In this document: in pieces, positions 58,078 to 64,000 of the stretch
How positions within the stretch are numbered: the first letter of the stretch is position 1
Layout of the letters: each line of letters starts with the position of its first letter
Assembly (NCBI GenBank): GCA_032871835.1
Contig: CM065301.1
Location: 79,020,069-79,084,068, forward strand
DNA length: 64,000 nucleotides
Origin: Dipteronia dyeriana
Lineage: Eukaryota > Streptophyta > Magnoliopsida > Sapindales > Sapindaceae
Reading direction: 5' to 3'
Position numbers and translations under genes: made by a program
The notes under the pieces: generated by a model
What the model saw: only the letters and a program-made list of their open reading frames with translations
What the model was told of the DNA's origin: nothing
Databases searched by the model: none

Positions 58078-59842
58078 ATGGATTCAGGTTCTTCTTCTTC
58101 CAACTTGAAGAGAAAATCTAGATACCCACTGCTTCTTCACAGAAAATCTGATGAAAATGTTAGGAATTTCGAATCTTGGGCACTTTTTTTTTTGTTTTGT
58201 TTTTGTTTTATTGTGATTTTGACATCTTATTGATGTTTTCTTGATCGCAGTTGGACAGATTCATACCGAACAGATCCGCCATGGACTTTAATTATGCAGA
58301 TTACATGCTTAACGGAGGCAAGAAGAAAGGTAAAGAGGACCCGAACCCAAATTCTTGCTTTGGCATGAGCTCGCCGTCCAGGGAGGCATACCGGAGGCAA
58401 CTGGCGGAGATCTTTAATATGAACCGCGGTCGGATTCTTGCTTTCAAGAACAAGCCACCGACCCCAGTTGAACTCATCCCACAATCACACTCTGGAAGTG
58501 GAACTCATCACTCTAAACCCACCAAACCTCGCAGACGACATATTCCTCAGGTGGGTCATAATCCATTGCATTATTTTAAGTAATGGGTCACTTGATTTTC
58601 TTTTAATCTAATTATTATTTTGATTTTGATTGTACAGAAACCTGAGAAAATATTGGATGCTCCTGATCTTCTGGATGATTACTGCGTGAATCTGCTGGAT
58701 TGGGGAAGCAGCAATGTTTTAGCAATTGCTCTTAACAGTAAAGTCTACTTGTGGGATGCTTCGGTTGATTGCATCTCTGGTAAACTTATGCCTGGGGTTG
58801 AAAATGGCCCTGTCACCAGTGTCAGTTGGGCTCTCGATGGTCGTCACATCGCTATTGGCTTGAACAATTCTCAAGTACAAATATGGGATTCCACTGCTAA
58901 TAGAAAGGTACATTCTAGATGGATATATGTTTTTGTTTTTTTAGGTTTTAGATGAATTTACATTCTGTATTGATCCTATTTGTTGTGTGTGTTTGTGCAG
59001 CTAAGAACCATAGGAGGTGTACACACATCAGGAGTAGGGTCTCTGACATGGAACAACAACCAAACCCTCACAACCGGAGGTATGGATGGGAACGTCGTTA
59101 ACAATGATGTGAGAATTCGAGATCACGTGGTTGAAACATACAGAGGTCACACTCAAGAGGTTTGTGGGTTGAAATGGTCACCCTCTGGACAACAACTAGC
59201 CAGTGGAGGCAATGACAATCTCCTCTACATTTGGGACAACAGAAGATCCACACAATCCACACAATGGCTTCATAGGTTGGAGGAACACACTTCTACTGTA
59301 AGGGCTCTTGCTTGGTGTCCTTTCCAGGGAAATTTGCTGGCAACTGGAGGATTAGACGGTGATGGGTGTATAAAGTTCTGGAACACCCAAACTGGTGCTT
59401 GCTTGAACTCTATAGATACTGCCTTGAACTCTATAGAAGATACCGGCCCTCAAGTCTGTGCTCTGCTGTGGAACAACAATGAGAGGGAACTGCTTAACTC
59501 TCATGGCGGATTTACTCGGAATCAGCTCACTTTATGGAAGTACCCATCTATGGTCAAGACAGCAGAGCTTACTGGACATACCTCCAGAGTCCTTTATTTG
59601 GCACAGGTAAAAACAGTCTCTTGTCCTGTTTGATATCAACCTTTTAGTTTTACTTGGCTTCATGAATATATCCTGATAACATCTTTTATCTTCAGAGCCC
59701 AGATGGTTGCACAGTGGCATCAGCAGCAGCAGACGAAACATTAAGGTTTTGGAATGTTTTTGGGGATCCCCAAGTGGCTAAACTTGCTCCGAAAGCAGCC
59801 CGTGAGCCATTTGCTCACATGTATTGTACTAGTATCAGATGA
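58078..59842 (+). CDS. CDC20: Cell division cycle 20 (APC/C activator), WD40 protein, five exons
   Basis: Exons 58078-58158, 58251-58550, 58638-58907, 59001-59606 and 59696-59842 join in phase 0 to 467 codons; all introns are GT-AG. CDC20 recruits substrates such as cyclins and securin to the anaphase-promoting complex in mitosis. The C-box DRFIPNR begins exon 2. [12 protein letters not shown] motif fits the MAD2-binding region. WD40 repeats fill exons 3-5 (LYIWDNR, CIKFWN, LRFWNVF). The protein ends SIR, keeping the Ile-Arg tail that docks on the APC/C. Oddities: a local tandem duplication in exon 4 (59402-59443, [15 protein letters not shown]) adds about eight residues between blades, and NSHGGFT has one extra Gly. 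No lesion is seen, so I call it functional; a weakly selected paralogue is also possible. Confidence 0.92.
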
Positions 59843-59877
59843 TGAGAATCAGATACGTGCCCTCATCATCTGATACT
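59831..59877. repeat. Perfect inverted repeat across the CDC20 stop codon
   Basis: AGTATCAGATGATGAG at 59831-59846 and its exact reverse complement at 59862-59877 are separated by 15 bases. The left arm contains the last two codons and the stop (TGA at 59840-59842). In RNA this would be a 16-bp stem. Confidence 0.95.
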
Positions 59878-60485
59878 GTGGCCAGAGAACGAGAAACTGG
59901 GGAATTCTGCATTGAGGTATCATTCGGTTCCTCATAATCTAAATTTTATATAGTCTTAGTAGTCATGGAAGCTGCATTTGTACGAGTTCATATCTGCACA
60001 ATATGACTAATGATGATGTTTAAATGGATTGACAAGTAAGAGAAACTAGGTTAGTTGTTGCTCCCAACTATGTCATTGATTGATGATGTTTAAATGGATT
60101 GACAAGTAAAAGAACCTACGAAACTCCTCTTGAGGCTCTTAAGCCTTGCACAGAAGCTGAACGTTAACTCGGCCATCTGTTCCACAACAGGTTGGCCTTA
60201 CTGTATTATGGTAACTTACGGCCAGAAAACTAGGATCTCTAGTCCTTAACAGTTGAATTTGATAGCTTAGCGCCATTATAGCAAGTCTTGATCTATCTGA
60301 TCAAATGATTAACTGAAATGTTTTTATTTAAAGTAATTAATTTAGGGTTTTAGCCAGAACAGGTGAAATTTATTCTGATTTTTGGATATTGGTTTACACT
60401 GTTATTTTTGCATTATTAAAGCTTGTACTATATTTAGGATTTATATATGAATTACAAGGTCTTGCAAATACATAAAATCTCTTGA
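59878..60485. other. CDC20 3' flank with repeats and a coding-like remnant
   Basis: A 34-bp sequence TGATGATGTTTAAATGGATT plus GACAAGTAA... occurs at 60011-60044 and 60081-60114. At 60111-60242 one frame reads as plausible protein (containing ETPLEALKPCTEAER and YYGNLRPEN) with two stops. I do not recognise it. Confidence 0.45.
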
Positions 60486-61935
60486 GTGATGCACCTGAAT
60501 CATTTAAAGATTTTTTGGCTATTAAAAGTGTACTTGGAAATGAGTTTGATGTGCATAAATGCAATATCGAAATTGCTCAACTATTCAAACCTTCAATCTG
60601 GTTCAACAGATGTTGCTGAAGGGGATTCGGAGAATGATATGCTTGGCTCAGTAAAGGTGAGGTCTTATGCTTGTGTCTTTAACTTTATAAGTAATTATTC
60701 ATCGGTGGCTGTGTGAAATTAAGAATGAATTTTACTCACATGTGCACAAAACAATCTTTTGTGTGAGGCCAGGACCTTTTTCTTATTTTGTACTGTTATG
60801 TTGGTTCTGTAATATGTTTGCAATATTAGTTTCTTTGAAGTTAGTTTTTTAGACAGACAGGAGTAATAGTTTTGACAGAAAAAGGTATTTGCACTATTTC
60901 TGAGAGAAGTTTAAATTTAAGATTTAGTTTTCCGTATTAGAGAGTTGGACTAATTGTGCCTAAGAATCAACTGCATAAAGATACTAGGTTGCGATACACT
61001 GAAAAATTTCAACAAAACAGCCAAAGAAATGATGAATTTGTTCTTGACAACCACCGGATGGAAAGGGAGGGAGATAGAGAGAAGTCAGTAGTCAGTTGCA
61101 CAATCAATATAATTGGAATGCTGATGTTAAGAAGGATAGAGTGCAAAGTATAAGACGATATCGTAAATTGAATTTAATCATACTACACATGAATACCAAT
61201 ATATCCCGGTTGAACATTTCTTCTGTAAATCTTTAAGAGTTGGTCATGTTTGATTTGCTGTTCAATGGAAAAGGAGTTTCACAAACATTGATTAATAATT
61301 AATGGGAATCAATGAATGATAAGTTTCAATATCAAGTGGCATAAGTGAGCTGGAAGATTATTTTATTTGACCTTTTAAATGAACACTGCTGTAAATAAGT
61401 TGGAAACCTGAGAGTAAACCAGAGGGGAGGTCTCAAAGGTGGTTGCTATGCATGGCAGGTGAAAGTATGTGCATTACGGTATAAATTCAAGATTTAATTC
61501 ACTTTTTAGTGACGTAACACCTGGACCTGAGTTACACACCCAGTGTCCTGCCAATGACAAAAATGGTAATCGAGTGGCTGAATCAGTTCCAGATGTGAGA
61601 GAGAAGTCTTCAGTAATAGACTTGAAGGATGAAAAATTTACTCGGTCATCAGATGCACCAAAGAGTAAGGGCACAGGCAATACAAGCTCACTGCCTGCCA
61701 ACAATTTGTTACCTGTTTTGGGGCTGTGTGCATGCTCATATATTAGAGTCTTCACAAAGAAACTTTTCAAGATGCAATGGCAGACAAAGCAGGCCAGCTT
61801 TTAGACCAGAAGTCTAGCTCCTAACTCTGGAACTTTAATTGAGACAGAAGTAAAAGGTCGGGAGAGTACTCCAGACAAATCAAAGTTGCCAGATGCATCA
61901 ACTGAAATTTTGCAACATCGTCTTAGCCCTTAGGA
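60486..61935 (+). pseudogene. Decayed exons resembling a CHD3-type remodeller (PKR1/CHR4-like)
   Basis: A segment ending at about 60654 reads SGSTDVAEGDSENDMLGSVK before a GTGAGG donor. A second segment (about 61500-61930) contains SDVTPGPELHTQC, SLPANNLLPVLGLCA and, after a frame change, SSQRNFSRCNGRQSRPAFRPE. These blocks match my memory of the C-terminal half of plant PICKLE-related CHD3 proteins (DNA-dependent ATPases acting on nucleosomes). No ATPase or chromodomain is present, the frame shifts near 61720, and stops follow. Only scattered C-terminal exons remain, and the 3' side is cut by a copia element at 61947. Confidence 0.45.
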
Positions 61936-61946
61936 GTAGCATACTA

Positions 61947-62167
61947 TGTTAGAATATTTCAATATTAATGTAGAATATATTTGTTATTATTGTATATTTG
62001 AAAAATCTTCTAATAGTTGACAAATCTTCTAATTGTGGATTATAGGGGATTGAATAGATTAATTGTAGAGATCGTGGGATCAATTACTTGATTCTCACTC
62101 TGTATTTTTTTCCTATATATTGCCTCCATATGGAGAAGAATAAAGTAACAAACTCTCAATTTGTTCA
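61947..62167 (+). repeat. 5' LTR of gag-less copia element
   Basis: A 221-bp LTR with TG...CA ends. CCTATATATTGCC at about 62112-62124 is a likely TATA region. The partner LTR is outside the window. Confidence 0.85.
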
Positions 62168-62529
62168 TGGTATCGGAGCCTAAAACAAATTTTTAGGTTT
62201 CTCCTCTGTTGTTACTGTTTAAAAAAAAAAAAAAAATCTTTCTTCGTCTATAGTACTTTGCTACATTGATTGTCTACAGTACTTTGCTACAGTGTTCGTC
62301 TACAGTACTCGTCTACAATATTTTTATTGTTCTGACTGCCGGTTTCACTGTACCGACTGCTGGATTTATTGTTCCGTTGCCAAACTTCGGATTTACTAAT
62401 CCGACTGCCGGATTTATTGTTCCGCTGCCAAATTCTTCGAGTATTTTTTGTTCTCTTGTTTTCGTTACTACTATGTCCGGCTTAGGTACATTTCATTCTG
62501 CTTTCAGTCTTCTACAATTTCTAGTAATA

Positions 62530-63855
62530 ATACTTGGATAATTGATTCTGGTGTAACAGATCACATGACTTTTGATTCTCGAAAATTTAGTCATCATAGT
62601 TCAATCGAAACATGTAGTGTGTCATATGCTGATGGTAGACCCACTCCGGTTAATGGGGCTGGATGTGTATCATTAATGCCATCTTTACACTTGTCATCTG
62701 TTTTACATGTGCCTACCTTATCTAATAACTTACTCTTTATCGGTCAGATCACTAAATCTCTTAACTGTACTATCACCTTCTGGCCTACTCATTGTGTGTT
62801 TTAGGACATTCACACTAAGAAGAAGATTGGAACTGGTAGGGAAATAGGGGGTTGTACTACTTTACAACAAATAGTACTCCGGGCTCTTCACGTTCATCTA
62901 GCCAACCTCATAGAGTAGTACAAGTCAACTCTGATAAGGATAGTAATATCTGTCTCTGGCATAGACGCTTAGGACATTGTTCATTTGGGTACCGTAAGTT
63001 TTTATTTCCATCCTCGTTTATTGGTCAAAATAATTTTCAATGTGAAACATGTGTTTTGTTAAAACATTGTCATACTGTTTTTCCCTCTAGTAATAATAAT
63101 AGGAGATCAATATCATTTTCTCTTGTCCATTCTGATGTATGGGGTCCCACTAATGTTGTGTCTATATCTGGTATGCGTTGGTTTGTTACATTTACTGATG
63201 ACTGCACACGTGTGATTTGGATTTTCCTTTTAAAAAATAAAAGTGATGTATGTGATGTTTTTTCAAAAAAATTATCACATGATCTACACATTGTTTATAA
63301 GAAAATACAAGTTTTACGCTCTGATAATGGTGGTGAATATATCAATCATAATTTCAAAACCTTTTGTTTACAAAACGGTATTATCCACCAAACATCTTGT
63401 GCACATGCTGCACAACAAAATGGCACAGCCGAGCGTAAAAATCGTCATCTCTTAGAGGTTGCACGATCTTTACTACTTGAAATGCATATGTCTAAATCTT
63501 TTTGGGGTGGCGCTATATTATCTGCTGCATATCTCATTAATCGCATGTCGTCCAGTGTTTTGTCTTTTCAAACTCCATTGCAATCCTTGTCTCATTTCTG
63601 TGATGTTAACTCTGCCTTACATGTTCTTCCTCGAGTCTTTGGATGTGTAGTATATATACATATCCATACTCCTCATCGATGAAAGTTAGACCCACGTGCT
63701 CTTAAGTGTGTTTTTATAGGGTATTCTAGCTCACAAAAGGGGTACAAGTATTACCATCCTCCGTCTCGTAGGGTGTTTGTTTCGCAGGATGTTATGTTTT
63801 GAGAAAATGAGGCATACTTTGCCTCGGAGACTCCTCTTCAGGGGGGAACTCGAAC
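62530..63855 (+). pseudogene. Copia protease-integrase, interrupted
   Basis: The protease box TWIIDSGVTDHMT (62532-62570) is followed by the usual LHVPTLSNNLL block and a TAG stop near 62803. After a frame change comes GAG-pre-integrase LWHRRLGHCSF (62953-62985) with a CETC metal-binding pair. The integrase core has all three catalytic acids: VHSDVWGP, RSDNGGEY (63318-63341) and NGTAERKNR (63420-63446). Stops occur at 63680-63682 (HR, stop, KLDPRA) and near 63800. Unlike the element at 34865 the integrase core is complete, but gag is missing and stops break the polyprotein. Confidence 0.88.
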
Positions 63856-64000
63856 CATGAAGAGAAGTCTTATACGGTAGACAATGGTATATCTATTAGT
63901 TTGCCCATTAGTTTACCTGAGTCCCCATCTATTAGTTTACCCGAGTCTTCTACATACACTATTAGTTTGCCCGTAAGTTAATCTTCTGAAGAAAAAAGTG

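Larger units (their letters stand above)
61947..64000 (+). mobile_element. Ty1/copia element lacking gag, runs off the window
   Basis: 5' LTR at 61947-62167 (221 bp), beginning TGTTAGAATA and ending TTGTTCA. PBS TGGTATCGGAGCC at 62168-62180. The left flank TACTA is the expected half of the target duplication. The leader (62236-62445) has short tandem repeats (CTACAGTACTTTGCTACA; GACTGCCGGATTTATTGTTC). A gag start at 62475 is followed within about 55 bp by protease sequence, so gag is deleted. RT would lie beyond the window. Confidence 0.88.

Overview
The window is a stretch of plant nuclear chromosome. The evidence is intron-containing plant genes with GT/AG borders (CDC20, 20S proteasome beta-1, a plant-type matrix metalloproteinase), plant Ty1/copia and Ty3/gypsy elements primed by initiator-methionine tRNA, tRNA-derived SINEs, hAT, Mutator-like and PIF/Harbinger elements, and an old pararetrovirus-like insertion. 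Base composition is strongly AT-rich. A eudicot is likely, but I cannot name the species. Most of the sequence is nested transposable elements; only two loci look like intact host genes.

Layout. 1-14.1 kb: an incomplete long LTR (minus strand), a rearranged minus-strand copia-like element of the form internal end / LTR / internal with broken gag, a decayed gypsy gag-pol cut by a 2.4-kb LTR with primer-binding site, then AT-rich sequence. 14.1-24.3 kb: a ~4-kb block present twice in direct orientation (A 14107-18300, B 20066-24260), separated by AT-rich sequence and a caulimovirid-like remnant. Each block carries a private PIF/Harbinger-like insertion for which the other block keeps the empty site. 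The block-B insertion carries an ABCB-transporter exon fragment. 26.0-27.0 kb: an intact single-exon matrix metalloproteinase gene. 28.4-30.0 kb: a decayed LINE 3' end. 30.2-32.3 kb: a 2.1-kb solo LTR with perfect 5-bp target duplication.

32.8-45.0 kb: a 12.2-kb PIF/Harbinger element with matched terminal repeats and a TGA target duplication. It holds both family genes (Myb/SANT-like ORF1 and DDE transposase), both broken, and it hosts a nearly complete 4,967-bp copia element (AGCAC duplication, LTRs about 97% alike, integrase core deleted, intact RT-RNase H frame), a LINE tail, a SINE and a further TIR-type element. 46.4-47.2 kb: a hAT-like candidate.

48.0-50.5 kb: a proteasome beta-1 (PBF1) gene with all seven exons, an in-frame stop in exon 4, a lost splice acceptor before exon 5, a SINE in intron 2 and a transposon terminus about 40 bp before the start codon; I read it as a recent pseudogene. 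52.9-55.2 kb: a 2,238-bp hAT element with perfect 8-bp target duplication that carries exon 1 and upstream sequence of a ribosomal protein L31 gene. 55.7-56.2 kb: a GC-rich patch and a minisatellite. 57.4-59.9 kb: an intact five-exon CDC20 gene (467 aa) with mitotic MSA-like promoter motifs and a perfect inverted repeat across its stop codon. 60.5-61.9 kb: decayed exons resembling a CHD3-type remodeller. 61.9-64.0 kb: a gag-less copia element running off the window.

The most unusual content is gene capture by two DNA-transposon families, the duplicated block with reciprocal filled and empty sites, and the layered nest in the Harbinger element. No CRISPR, operon or bacterial-type system is present, and I see no convincing wholly new biochemical system.
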